From: Osedax fenrisi
Lineage: Eukaryota; Annelida; Polychaeta; Sabellida; Siboglinidae
Length of the DNA: 64,000 bases
NCBI GenBank assembly: GCA_964019155.1
Contig: OZ025244.1
Coordinates: 49,015,969 to 49,079,968 of the forward strand
Reading direction: 5' to 3'
In this document: positions 11,547 to 22,653 of the stretch, piece after piece
Position numbering within the stretch: position 1 is the first letter of the stretch
How the letters are laid out: every line of letters starts with the position of its first letter
The notes under the pieces: model-generated
The model's database searches: none
What the model was told of the DNA's origin: nothing
What the model saw: only the letters and a program-made list of their open reading frames with translations
Translations under genes and position numbers: made by a program

Positions 11547-11649
11547 CTATAGAAGTTGTAGTAAGAGGTCAAAGTATCCTTGGGATTCCTCATCATAACG
11601 ATAGCCTTTAGTTGGTCGCATTTCAATTTGTCAGAGAAATAGTCGGCGC
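11547..11649 (-). CDS. Sulfotransferase exon 3
   Basis: The exon completes the Gly left open by exon 2 (acceptor CATTAG) and reads ADYFSDKLKCDQLKAIV, then MMRNPKDTLTSYYNFY. RNPKD and the following Ser bind the 3'-phosphate of PAPS in this family. It ends TATAG before GTCAGC, phase 2. The 2.35-kb intron before it contains the minisatellite and the L2-like LINE. Confidence 0.85.
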
Positions 11650-11885
11650 CTAATGGTTCGATATCGCGTAATATTACGTAATGTTAGTAGATCACGTGTG
11701 TCATGATCACGTGACATGTTATATACGAATAGCTACGTATACGTATATATAGTACTTTGTATACTACACGTACTTATTTATATATACAAATATGTTGGGA
11801 ATAAATAATTAGTAAAATCTTTGATATATATTTAGATACTATAATATCATTAGAGAAATAACCAAAACAATGACCAACATATTAA

Positions 11886-11985
11886 TAACTACACTGACCA
11901 CTACACTGATAACTACACTGACCACCACTACACTGACCACTACATTGGCCACTACACTGACCACTATACTGACCACTACACTGAA
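11886..11985. repeat. CACTGACCACTA-type minisatellite, left block
   Basis: Tandem ACACTGACCACT units, interrupted by the L2-like LINE that follows. The main array resumes at 12,906. Confidence 0.88.
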
Positions 11986-12874
11986 GATTGATAGACCCTA
12001 ACAATGACATAAATGTACTTAATAACTGCATTACTGATATACATAACTGGCTCACCAACAACTCCTTATCACAAAACTGCCTTAAAACTGAATCACTACA
12101 TATTAAAACATCTACCAATATTTTCCTTCCACCACAAATTAACAATCTGAGTATTTCTCATGCTAATAAAATAAAAAATCTTGGTATATTAATCGACCCA
12201 ATACTACAATTTCACATTCAGACTAAATCACTACCACAATCATTAACTACATATTACACAACTTACGAACAATAAGACCCTTCATTAATTTTAATACTAT
12301 ATAACTTCTCGCTACATCCCTCAATCTCCCCCGCCTAGATTACTGTAATTACTGTATCTATGCTTCCTCACAATCTATAATAAATAAACTCCAACGCCTT
12401 CAAAACTCAGCCATCAGATTTACATTCAACATAGCTAAATATTCCAGACAATATATATCCCATTTAAGAACCAAATTACATTGGATGCCAATAAAATCCC
12501 GTATAATTTATAAAATTGCACTCACCATACATGTAGCTACAAATTATAACACACCAGACTATCTTGCCAACTTACTAACTCCCAACACAACTATTTACGA
12601 ACAAAGACACATAAACAAATTCAAATTAAAAACTCCAGTTTTATCACATGTGCATTTAACATCTGCCCAACATAAATCTTTCTCCATCCATGCTCCAAAA
12701 ATCTGGAATGATCTCCCTCACTATACCCGATCAATTGACTCAACTGTAATATTCAAGTCGAAGCTCACAACATACCTTTTTTCCCAATAATACGTTGAAA
12801 GCACGTTCGAAAACTTCAATAAAGAAGTTGATGGAAGTGCCAAAACCAATTAGGTAACAGGTAACAGGTAACAA
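11986..12874 (+). mobile_element. L2-like LINE 3' end (5'-truncated) with octamer tail
   Basis: Plus-strand frames match the thumb and C-terminus of an L2-like ORF2: WLTNNSLSQNCLKTE, KIKNLGILID, LDYCNYCIYA, KLQRLQNSAIRF, LHWMPIKSRIIYKI and the terminal APKIWNDLP. Three frames are needed, so the piece is dead. The 3' end is marked by tandem GGTAACA units at 12,852-12,874, the kind of short repeat tail seen at L2/CR1 3' ends. It is inserted inside the minisatellite in sulfotransferase intron 2. Confidence 0.82.
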
Positions 12875-12905
12875 CTAAACTGACTAACACAATGACCTCT
12901 ATAAT

Positions 12906-13958
12906 ATACACTGACCACTACAATGAGCACCACTACACTGACCACTATACTGACCACTATACTGACCACTACAATGACCACTACACTGACCACTACACTG
13001 ACCTCTACACTAACCACTACACTGACCACTAACCCTGACCACTACACTGACCACTACACTGACCCCTACACTGACCACTACACTGACCCCTACACTGACC
13101 ACTACACTGACCCCTACACTGACCACTACACTGACCACTACACTGACCACCACTACACTGACCACTACACTGACCACTACACTGACCAATACACTGACCA
13201 CTACACTGACCACTATACTGACCACCACTACACTGACCACTACATTGACCACCACTACACTGACCAATACACTGACCACTATACTGACCCCTACACTGAC
13301 CTCTACACTGACCACTACACTGACCAATACACTGACCACTACACTGACCACCACTACACTGACCACTACACTGACCACTACACTGACCACCACTACACTG
13401 ACCCCTACACTGACCACTACACTGACCCCTACACTGACCTCTACACTGACCACTACACTGACCACTACACTGACCCCTACACTGACCACTACACTGACCC
13501 CTACCCTGACCCCTACATTGACCCCTACACTGATCACTACACTGACCCCTACACTGACCCCTACACTGACCACTACACTGACCCCTACACTGACCACTAC
13601 ACTGACCCCTACACTGACCCCTACACTGACCACTACACTGACCACTACACTGACCACTACACTGATCACTACACTGACCACTACACTGACCACTACACTG
13701 ACCACTACACTGACCACTACACTGACCCCTACACTGACCACTACACTGACCCCTACCCTGACCCCTACACTGACCACTACACTGACAACTACATTGACCA
13801 CTACACTAACAACTAAACTGATCACTACACTGACCACTACACTGACCACTACACTGACCACTACACTGACCACTACACTGACCTCTACCGTGACCACTAC
13901 ACTGACCCCTACACTGACCCCTACACTAACCTCTACACTGACCTCTACACTGACCCCA
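12906..13958. repeat. CTACACTGACCA minisatellite, main array
   Basis: About 1 kb of ACTACACTGACC-type 12-bp units with CCC/CTC/CAA variants. Because the unit length is a multiple of three and has no stop codon, long open frames appear in several frames (DHYT, TTTL and SVVV repeats). These have no sign of being genes. Confidence 0.92.
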
Positions 13959-14001
13959 ATGGTAATATCGCCTATAACTACATCACGAATGCGCTGCTAA
14001 C

Positions 14002-14166
14002 CTAGATGCGACTTCATGAGTTTAGGCCCGTCCTTCGCCTGTAAAGTAGGTCATATCTTAACGTAGTCTACGAAAGGAACTCTCTCCGTAAGGGGGCGTG
14101 ACGCAGCATCCACAGCATCGGCTTCATTGTGTACCAGGTATAGGATCTCCTGAAGCCACGTGGTAC
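14002..14166 (-). CDS. Sulfotransferase exon 2 (contains a TGA)
   Basis: After a CCCTCAG acceptor the exon completes Gly and continues TTWLQEILYLVHNE, the helix after the PAPS loop. It then has ERVPFVDYV and the KLMKSHL motif, whose His is the catalytic base in the family. An in-frame TGA at 14,051-14,053 lies between VKI and PTLQAK. The donor is G|GTTAGC, phase 1. This continues exon 1 exactly, which is the main evidence that the two belong together across a 1.77-kb intron. Confidence 0.82.
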
Positions 14167-15040
14167 CTGAGGGGGTGTAACGGGGGCTTGGGCGGGCGTT
14201 ACGGTGGAGTTATGCAGATGTATGATGCTCATCATGCACGTATATATATATATATATATATCTATGTACATTTTGTTAATATTATAAATGTAGGATCCTA
14301 TACATTATATTTAATATTAGAAATCAAATCCAACTTACATGATATATTCAAATTATGAGTATACTATATGTATACTATAAGTATTCTATAGAATGCATAG
14401 ATTTGTATTTTCGCCGGTAAACTATAAATCTATGGTAGAATATGATGTTCCATGATATAATGATATAGTGTGCAGACTATGTCAGACTCTAGTACACTTG
14501 TACATTAGCCGATAACATGTTATGAGAGCTAACGAGATTCATACTCAACAAATAATATTGAAAATGTTTACTATAATAATATACTATCCTATATATAATA
14601 TTAATTTACTATACATGAAGCAACTATAAGTTTATTTAACTGTTGGTAGGAATATATATATATATATATATATTAAAGTATGAGATATAGGTTAGCCTAA
14701 CGATTAACTACATAGGTTTCGTATCAAATATTTTGAATATTAAATAATATAAATACACAATATAATCTACAGATTATACATGTATTATAAATGATGATAA
14801 ATAATGATGACTCTTCATTATTTAAATAATTGTTCATGATCATATTTAATATCTCTATTTAAATGCGTTAATATGATTCGCGATATATTATTATTATTAT
14901 TATTAAATAGTTTATTGACTAACAAAACATTATATGTTTATCGGCGTCATATATAATAAAATTAAAATAAACAAAAAATAATAGTAAAGAACGAAAACTA
15001 GAACAATACATAATAACCAGAACAATGATATTAAATGGAA

Positions 15041-15345
15041 TTACAAATAAAGAAAATATTTATATAATTTACGTTTAAATAATGACTCAGATTTAGTTAT
15101 ACGTATATCAGTTGGTAATAAGTTCCAATATTTTGGTGCTGCAACAGCAAATGCTGCTTCAGAAAATCTCGTAGAAGTAATTGGTTGGTGTAGAACCATT
15201 GTGGATCCAGAGCGGCGAAGTCGGGAGTCGGAACGAATTGATATTAACGTAGCGAGATAATCGGGAATAGATCGGTAAATGGCTCTTTACGTTATGCACA
15301 AGAGACGAAACTTGCAGTGAGAATGAAACGGAAGCCAACCAAGAG
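15041..15345 (-). mobile_element. LINE 3' fragment (ORF2 C-terminus)
   Basis: The minus strand reads SLGWLPFHSHCKFRLLC, a stop, RAIYRSIPDYLATLI, then FAVAAPKYWNLLPTDIR and a lysine-rich end. This is the standard tail of a CR1/L2-type ORF2. It lies in sulfotransferase intron 1. The RT core is absent. Confidence 0.75.
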
Positions 15346-15626
15346 AAATCATCAGATCCATACGACGTGTGAGCTTGTACAGTATTCTAACCGCACGAAG
15401 TTGATATACACGATATATACATATAATATATATATATATATAAATATTAATAAACCTACAAATACACTATTAATAATTGAATTAGAGACTATATACGCGT
15501 ATAAACATCACGTAACATACGATAACCATAATGCAACAAAGAGGACATGGCCGTTACACGTATGACGCAATACTGCAGAATGATGCAACACCGCGGTATG
15601 ATGCAATACCATCTCGTACTTACTAT

Positions 15627-15834
15627 GGGCGCTGGAACGATTTTGTATGCATACATACACGGTGTACGGTGTATACATATATGTACGGTGTATGATACAC
15701 CCCTTATAGGGGGGAACAACCAATCAAAATAAATGGTGTGGTAAAAGGGGGGGGGGGACCAATACATAGGAGGTCCCCCTAGATTTTAAAGTGGGGGGGC
15801 ATATTCCCCCGCCCCCCTCCATGTTGCAGCGCCC
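15627..15834. mobile_element. G-rich MITE, copy 2 (GGGCGCTG...CAGCGCCC)
   Basis: Terminal inverted repeats GGGCGCTG and CAGCGCCC bound 208 bp. The internal blocks match the 11.3-kb copy. I could not define a target-site duplication (flanks ACTAT and TTAAT). G runs of up to 12 suggest strong secondary structure. Confidence 0.72.
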
Positions 15835-15937
15835 TTAATACTAACACTGGCACGTGACGCGTGATAATGGCTATCGCGTGACCTCACATAACAATAAACA
15901 ACACGTGACCGAGTGATACCATGTGACTAGGGTTAAC

Positions 15938-16092
15938 CTGACTTCAAGAACGTGGCCACCAGCACATCGTCTGGGGAGGTCGTCATCTCGGCTATCCCCT
16001 TTATGGGAGGCGGGCGTCGAGGCCAGCATCCTGATACCGTTCACGGAATGTTCCTCTTCTATCTCGTAGTCGTATGCTTTCAGTAAAGGCAT
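15938..16092 (-). CDS. Sulfotransferase exon 1
   Basis: It starts at the ATG at 16,092 and opens with MPLLKAYDYEIEEEH. The second half reads PPIKGIAEMTTSPDDVLVA and then TFLKSG in the +1 frame. The two halves meet around a C-rich run (about 16,015), so one extra base (or two missing) has shifted the frame. SPDDV..ATF.KSG is the strand-loop that holds the 5'-phosphosulfate of PAPS. The exon ends AAGTCAG before a GTTAAC donor, phase 1, splitting the Gly codon of KSG. It is much richer in G+C than its surroundings. Confidence 0.82.
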
Positions 16093-16344
16093 CTCTCCTC
16101 CTTGTAATGTACTACTATACTATAATAGTATATATATATATATATACTCTACTCATAGATACATACATATAAGTATACTAATAGACATCTATATATATAT
16201 ATATATATATATATCTTATAAGAGGCGACATTGCGGTATTAATGGTATTAATGGTATTAATATATAACGTATTTGATAGTGCTATATAGTAAAATAGTAT
16301 ACTGTAGTATTGTGTATACAGTTATAGGTTAATAAACTTTATAA

Positions 16345-16680
16345 ACTTATATTAATTAATTTATAAAATACTGTTTACAATTTGATTAATTATTTATTAA
16401 AATAACGTTTGTTAGTTAGTTACCTATATAGTATAATGTATAAAGTATACTTTAACCAAATGTATCTATATACTATGGTTGTTTTTATAGTATCATTTAT
16501 TGTTTTTTACCATTCAGATAACGAGAACCTATACTTACATATTTCATTATCAATGCAGTTAATAAGCATACAACTTATATGCATACCTATACATCTACCT
16601 AGACCTCTACCTCTACCTCTACATCTACATCTACCTCTAACTCTAACTATACCTCTACATCTACCTCTATGAATGTATAT
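16345..16680. repeat. Second copy of sulfotransferase intron-5 sequence (MITE-free)
   Basis: This stretch matches 8,670-8,917 plus 10,202-10,375 but lacks the element at 8,918-10,199. Shared blocks include AAAATACTGTTTACAATTTG, TAACGTTTGTTAGT, TACTATGGTTGTTTT and CATACCTATACATCTACCTA. It serves as the empty site for the MITE. Confidence 0.8.
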
Positions 16681-16741
16681 TTATTACGTCACATTATGTC
16701 ACTTCTTACGTCACAGTACATAACATTATATCATATTTTAC

Positions 16742-16868
16742 GCCCCTGACCCCATAACTTTACCTGTCACCCCTGCCCCCATAACTTTACCCGTCACCCC
16801 TGACCACATAACTTAACCCATCACTCCTGACCCCATAACTTTACCCGTTACCCCTTAACTTAACCCTT
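16742..16868. repeat. 27-bp minisatellite
   Basis: Five degenerate units of the type CATAACTTTACCCGTCACC with an exact 27-base spacing of the CATAACTT block (16,753; 16,780; 16,807; 16,834). Confidence 0.85.
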
Positions 16869-16895
16869 CACATCTTACGTGATCACCCGTCGCAG

Positions 16896-17108
16896 GACTC
16901 TGCCACATCGTACATGTGGTTCGGTGGCTTCTCTCCGGTGTCCGCCGTTCTCGTTTTCTGGCTACCGGATACCGGAACCCGGGCACTTCCGTATACACTT
17001 CCGGCCGTGTCGTGGTCCTGTTGTCGTGGTAACCGGGTACGAGATGAGGAGACTGCGACAGCGGATGATGAACATAATAAGATCGAGGCCAGCGTTACTA
17101 GATTATGA
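16896..17108 (+). CDS. Probable terminal exon of an SLC22-type organic ion transporter
   Basis: After a CGTCGCAG acceptor one frame of 70 codons runs to a TGA at 17,106. It begins SATSYMWFGGFSPVSAVLVF and then WLPDTGTRALP. A hydrophobic segment followed by LP(D/E)T...LP is the hallmark of the last membrane helix (TM12) and its junction with the C-terminal tail in SLC22/OCT/OAT transporters, plasma-membrane carriers of organic cations and anions. The tail is acidic and ends VTRL, which fits a class I PDZ ligand. The exon is GC-rich like the sulfotransferase exons. I found no other SLC22 exon in the window, and upstream plus-strand DNA is taken up by the opposite-strand sulfotransferase, so this may be a stray exon. 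Assignment rests on one short motif. Confidence 0.5.
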   Translation, partial: DSATSYMWFGGFSPVSAVLVFWLPDTGTRALPYTLPAVSWSCCRGNRVRDEETATADDEHNKIEASVTRL

Positions 17109-17639
17109 GAGAACCACAACAATTGGAGAGATCAATCTCATCGCGAAGATATTTTAAGAGAAACGAGAAAGCAGAATATATTCTTATTTATTTTTTATAA
17201 AAATGAAAAGACAATTTCTAGGAAATTATAATAATAATTATTATTTATTATAATATACATTTAGTGGTATATGTTATTGATTATATATTATGACGAACTT
17301 CTAAACATACACCACATATAATTTAATAATTATGTTAATTATATGTTATACATAAAAAACAAATTTAAATTAATATTATATAGGATATATGTGTTATTTG
17401 TATTATATTAGCAACAGTGATATTTTAATATAACTAAATAATATATTTATTATAATATTGAATCATGATAATTATTCAGCTTATTTAATATATTGAATAT
17501 CATATTGATATAAATATATATGTGTATGTATATATTCGCATGCTGTTCATATCATTTTAAATAAAGACATGATTGTTAACAAACATATTTGATCAATATT
17601 GGAAACTATGAGAGGGGTACCCTCACATGACAGCCATTT

Positions 17640-18012
17640 TGAAATATCTGTAATGCATAGCAATATTGGTTCGAGATGATATTTTTGTTGATCGGTGATG
17701 TTAATATATCATTAAATAAGATAGATTCGGAGTGTAAAAGGTAAACATCGATGTACTGAAGTGTGTAGCCTCGAGTACATTCGTATGTGATAGTCCGGGG
17801 TTGTGAGAAACGGGATTTAATGGAACGGATTAAGAGAGATTTGATGAAAGGTATGTCGAGAACCTAACTAGGGCCGCACCACATATACAGCTTGACCAGA
17901 GGCGATTGATAAGGATACAGTGGTCAAGCGTATCACATGAGGAGGCAAGGTCTAATATGAACAGTAGGGGGCAGAACTTATTGCCCAGGTCACGTACATG
18001 TATAGTATACAT
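17640..18012 (-). mobile_element. L2-like RT fragment
   Basis: The minus strand reads LLFILDLASSCDTLDHCIL and INRLW, then AALVRFSTYLS, an obvious but worn RT motif A region (LDLSSAFDTLDH in intact relatives). The downstream part up to 17,640 is out of frame and poorly preserved. Confidence 0.65.
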
Positions 18013-19400
18013 TGTATACTTTGGTATATACTAATATGTATTAGTAGTGGATGTTTCACTTGATTTGAAGGGAAATCAGGCGCTTAGTTTCTATTGGGAG
18101 TATTATGACTGTGTTATGACTGAGCCTTTAGAAGAGTCTATGTAGATAGTTAAGGTATTACATACCGATTGGAAGGAAAATAAGGTGAATGTTGATTTTG
18201 CTGATTGGAGAGAGTAGACTGATAGGACCTACATTGTAGGTGTTTATCTAAATTAATGTTATAGGCTTAAGCCTAACTATAATTATAGTGTATACATGAA
18301 CTAAGGGATTTTAGAAGAAAAAAAATAATTTGTTATTAATATATTTGAAATAATGAATTAATAAAATTAATAAATTTATTATAATATTTAAAAATAAATA
18401 CTTTATTTAACATTTTTTATTGGTATTTTACTTATGGTTAATATTCTTCATTAGAAATTAAGTAGAATAATTGTTAAGTATAATTAATATTACGTATAAC
18501 TAGCAATAAGTATAATATAATTATATATTTCATATCGGTTAAATATATTTTTTGAAATACATAATACTCTTACTAAAACTATTATACATTGACAAATATA
18601 GGATACTTCTACTATAGAACATGCATCTTTATAGCGATAGTTTGATTATGGTATATCTGAATGTTGTCATTATCTATATAATGATATACACCATGATAAA
18701 TATATAATTACTTTTAACAATTATACAAATATAATACCTTGTGTATATACAATTTGTTAAATAACTCTAAGGAATATGCATATATATATTTATAATATTA
18801 TAAATAAATAATAAAAGTATTTAGCTTTAGATGTTTATTCAATAATGTATCATTATTTAAAATATAAATGTCCTTATAAGGATTGTATACAATATTAATG
18901 ACTTTTAAGACTCCTATAGCTTCAGTAACTGCAGATACACCTGATACACAGAGAATCTGTAATATTTAATATATAAATAACTTTATATATATATATATTA
19001 ATACCAAAGATGTTCCGAAAGAAAGATATAACACTTACGCGAAATCGTGTAATTCAAATTTGTATACAAAATACCCCAGTGCCACCTATAGCGAGTTACT
19101 TTTAGGAACTATGTGTTGTTTATAATGTAAATTCGTGTTTAACTATACACTTTTAAAATGTTAAATAATATGCTTTAAATTAATATTTATATGATGAAAA
19201 CTAAGTTTTCATTACTAATATATAACAGACAAATATGATATGTATGTTTTAAATGCTATAAGTATATATTTAGTAAGTAAAAGCTAATTTATATTGCATG
19301 TAATTTAATAGTGCAATGAAAACATTGTTGTATGCAAACAGAGCCGAACCTAAATCTATTTCAGTGATTTCGATACTACTGCTAGCAGCTGCAGGGGATA
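18013..19400. other. AT-rich DNA without recognisable genes
   Basis: Only AT-rich sequence with short TA tracts. No family-like open frame or structured repeat was found. Confidence 0.55.
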
Positions 19401-19556
19401 TTACTAAATTACGTTGCATGCATAGGAAGTGTTATATCTTTGCTTCGCAAAATCGTTGTTAATACTATGAAAATATTCAAATATAATACATATGTTACAC
19501 ATGAAATATATTACATTTCTATACAAAATATAAGCTATAAATAAAGTATTGCTTAC

Positions 19557-19649
19557 TAACGTTTTAACACGTGACCGATAGCGACTTGTCCTCGTCATGT
19601 CCTTTCTAGCATCTTCACTTGAGTGACAGCCATCCTTCTCAGTGAACAT
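19557..19649 (-). CDS. Candidate first coding exon of an unknown minus-strand gene
   Basis: From the ATG at 19,649 the frame reads MFTEKDGCHSSEDARK, then DMTRTSRYRSRVKTL. It ends exactly at a strong GTAAGC donor (19,556-19,551), giving 31 codons and phase 0. The ATG is preceded by a purine-rich GGAGGAG. The exon is polar and charged with no signal peptide, so an intracellular N-terminus is likely. I see no matching second exon at lower coordinates; the region down to 17.2 kb holds an L2-like fragment and AT-rich DNA. Function unknown. Confidence 0.4.
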
Positions 19650-20314
19650 CTCCTCCTAAGTGAACTCCTCCTCCTCCAGCGGATGTCAGGGGGAACCGGG
19701 GAATAGGGGAGGGGTAAAGATTAACAGGAAGTAGGTATACCTAGGTATATTAACTATAGTTAACGAATACAACACACTGAAGCATGTAAACACATATGTT
19801 AATGGCACATAATAAGGGGTATATGTTTAGGGGGTATAGGCTGTCTTTCTAGACAACGAACATTAATATGTATCGATAGGTTTACTAGTATTAAATATAA
19901 TTGAGATATATGTTTATTACTATAACTTCCAAACAATTTTCAAACGATTATATTGATTATATGTTATCTAAAAACTGTATTTGATAGAGATACCTACTTA
20001 ATTTAAATGATATACAATAAAATAAATATTAATAGGATATATATTAAAAATATAAATATTAATAAATATTTGTAAAAACAAATATACATAAATAAAATAA
20101 TGTACATTAAAAGTAGTGATATTGCTATGATATATGTTATTACTAATTTATATAATTCAAATGTAATATTTAAATTAAAATGTATATACATATGTAGTAT
20201 ACAATATACACTCTATAACTTACATCCTACACTACTTTGTGAGTATTCGACAATACATAGCACACCGTGAATATAACCATATATTAATATACATTTACTA
20301 TATGTATATATTAC

Positions 20315-20319
<5 letters not shown>

Positions 20320-20346
<27 letters not shown>
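20320..20346. repeat. (TA)n microsatellite
   Basis: TA tract upstream of the LINE that begins near 20.56 kb. Confidence 0.85.
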
Positions 20347-20348
<2 letters not shown>

Positions 20349-20559
20349 GATAATAATTACATCAGATTTAGTTGATGACCGAGATCAAAAACCCAGAATT
20401 TAATGTATAGAAAATAAACCCAGGTAATGTGTAGAATTATATTGACCTTATCAAGATACCAACCTGTTCAATGTAATAAGATAATTAATATAAAAACGAA
20501 TAAATATAAAGAGTATAAATATTTTTATAAATTATATTTTTCTCATTAGTGTTCTGTCT

Positions 20560-22298
20560 CATAAGTATTAAAACATAGATTTTTAGATTTCATGGAGAAA
20601 AACAAGGTGATGAACAATGCCCATTACGGTTTTAAAAAGGGGGTTTCAACTTCGGATGCATTATCAGATCTAACTGGGTTCATATCCTTGAATAAAAAGA
20701 AATACTGTGCTACTCTATCGATTGACTTAAATAAAGCATTCGACTCCATCTGTCACGATATTCTGATAATAAAGTTAGAGAAGTATGGTTTTCGAGGAGT
20801 AACAGAAATCAATATGTATCTTATAATAGTTCTAAATCACAACTAAATAATATTAAATATGGTGTACCTCAAGGTTCAGTCCTTGGATCCTTATTATTCT
20901 TGATATTAATAAATGATATATTAAATATTAAATATCTAGGTCATTTTGTACTATTTGCTGATGATACCTCAATTACTTTCCATGCAAATAATGTTGTTGA
21001 ACTTGAAACTAATATGAACAATACTTTAAAATATCTAGATATATGGCTTTCTATTAACAAACTAACAATTAATTTAAACAAAATAAACTTTATAGTATTT
21101 AATAATGATAAAATTAAACTAGCTATTATATTACAAGAATTTTATAATATTACTATTATAATACTAGAATAGATGCTAATATGAACTGGAAAATTCATAC
21201 AAATTTGGTTAAATCTAAATTATACTATGGCATTTCAATTCTAAGAAAATTAAATAAAATATTACCTATTCACATTCTAAAACTATTATACTACTCTGTA
21301 TTTCATTGTCATATTAACTACTGTACCCATATTTGTGGTAAAAATTATGAAATAACTACGAGACATATATCTATAGCTCAGAATAAAGCTATACGATTAT
21401 TATTCAGGAAAAATAGTAGAACTAATGTTGATTATATCTATAAACAACAGAGAATCTTTACTTTTAAAGAACTACTATTTGTTAATACATGTAAATTCAT
21501 GTTCAGAGTTATAAAAGGTATGATCCCTCAAATACTTACTAATTATTTCATAAGATATTATTCAAAATATAACATGCGAGATTCATATAGATTTATAAAC
21601 CATTTTGCAAAAAATAATTGTAAACAATTTAATATAACAAATAATGGACCTAGATGCTGGAACAATCTTCCAATGTCTCTAAAATCTATTTATAGTAGTA
21701 TTACATTAAAACAATTTTGTATTAAAATTAAGAATCTAATATATACAGGTTTTATATTCTAACATTATATTATTCACCAGATCCTACACGATCTCAATAT
21801 CCAAGCTCAGAGTTAATGCAGCTTGGAATGGAAAAGTCATTTGTCCATTTATTACCCTTTATTATTTATATACATTTTATTATATCAAACTTTTTTTCGT
21901 AATTCTACTAACATGTTGAGTATTTGAGTTATTTGAGTAATTGAGTTTGCTTACTCACTGTATTATTTATTATTACTTATAAGTATGATTTATTTTTATT
22001 TTTTGGTATGTACGTATTTGAATAGTGCATAGAGATATGCATGTGGCTTGTTTGTTATTACCAGGGGATATTGTCTAATTGATCATGTGACTTCATTATC
22101 GATATAAGATATATTATCATATCTCGACTATTACCATTATACTGTTACTACTACTATTATTATTATTATTATTATTGTTGTTATTATTATTATTATTATT
22201 TTATTAAGGGTATCTTTAGTATAAGCTAAACATAGCTTCTGGGTATCCCTCCGATTATTATAGCAAATATTCGGTAAATAAAATTCATTCATTCATTC
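20560..22298 (+). mobile_element. Jockey/CR1-group LINE, 5'-truncated, with (ATTC)n 3' tail
   Basis: RT motifs on the plus strand: HYGFKKGVSTSDAL, LSIDLNKAFDSI (motif A), GVPQGSVLGSLLF (motif B, between 20,860 and 20,910), FADDTSI (motif C), and WLSINKLTIN. The long open stretch 21,181-21,762 holds the C-terminal domain and ends with GPRCWNNLP and a lysine-rich tail. Frameshifts near 20,810 and 21,175 separate the pieces. A 3' UTR follows, containing ATT triplets and TTCTGGGTATCCCTCC, and the element ends with four ATTC units near 22,280-22,298. It resembles the LINE at 2-2,943. Confidence 0.85.
21181..21762 (+). pseudogene. LINE ORF2 C-terminal domain
   Basis: The 193-codon open stretch covers the region after the RT thumb: NWKIHTNLVKSKLYYGI, HINYCTHICG, IAQNKAIRLLF, and a final NNGPRCWNNLPMSLKS. 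This arrangement is diagnostic of the Jockey/CR1/L2 superfamily. The Met is not a true start, since the protein continues from the RT frame upstream across a frameshift. Confidence 0.82.
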
Positions 22299-22653
22299 AT
22301 AAAAAATCAATAAAATTAAATTCAATTTAACTCTCAATATCAAGAATATCATCATGTATTTAAAAATAAAATAATAATAAATATATATAATATATAATAA
22401 AATATTTAAAAAATGTAAAACCAACTAAAAATAATAAACAGGTTAAACTATAACAAATTAAAGAAAGCGAAAGACCAAAGTAAGACTACAAAGATAAAAA
22501 ATATCTAAACAATACGAATACATTAAAAAGCTAAAAAAAAGGAAAATATAAAAAGCTACTAAAATAATAAATAATGTAAACTATAAAAAAATATCTATAC
22601 AATACGTACAATTTAAGAGATCTAAAAAGAAGGAATGATGACAATGTAAATAA

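Larger units (their letters stand above)
8033..16092 (-). pseudogene. Cytosolic sulfotransferase gene, seven exons, three lesions (young pseudogene or sequence errors)
   Basis: Seven exons on the minus strand rebuild a protein of about 290 residues, the normal length of cytosolic sulfotransferases. These enzymes move sulfate from PAPS to hydroxyl or amine groups of small molecules. Exons: 16,092-15,938; 14,166-14,002; 11,649-11,547; 11,228-11,168; 10,514-10,386; 8,579-8,498; 8,210-8,033. All six introns are GT..AG, and the codon phases match at every junction (1, 1, 2, 0, 0, 1). Family motifs appear in the right order: KSGTTW (split across exons 1/2), KSHL, RNPKD then SYY, GDWFD..GWW, FLKYEDM, and the C-terminal MMKG..GD..RNYFT block. 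Lesions are an extra base in exon 1, TGA at 14,051-14,053 in exon 2, and a missing base in exon 7. The introns are packed with repeats. A full set of intact splice sites argues for very recent death or for consensus errors. Confidence 0.85.

Noticed and set aside
12923..14000. Long frames of DHYT, TTTL and SVVV repeats on both strands
   Set aside because: They are forced by a stop-free 12-bp minisatellite and appear in several frames at once; no start context, domain or flanking exon supports a protein.
14051..14053. TGA in sulfotransferase exon 2 as selenocysteine or an altered code; TGA/TAA readthrough in the 26-30 kb frames
   Set aside because: Trp is encoded by TGG in intact motifs, all three stop codons appear in the decayed frames, and frameshifts accompany them. 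Ordinary decay or sequence error explains them.
14098..14358. 86-codon plus-strand frame
   Set aside because: Its GC-rich part is the reverse strand of sulfotransferase exon 2, and its end is microsatellite.
15489..15767. Small frames on both strands around the G-rich MITE
   Set aside because: Composed of MITE and simple sequence, mutually overlapping, without conservation in the second MITE copy.
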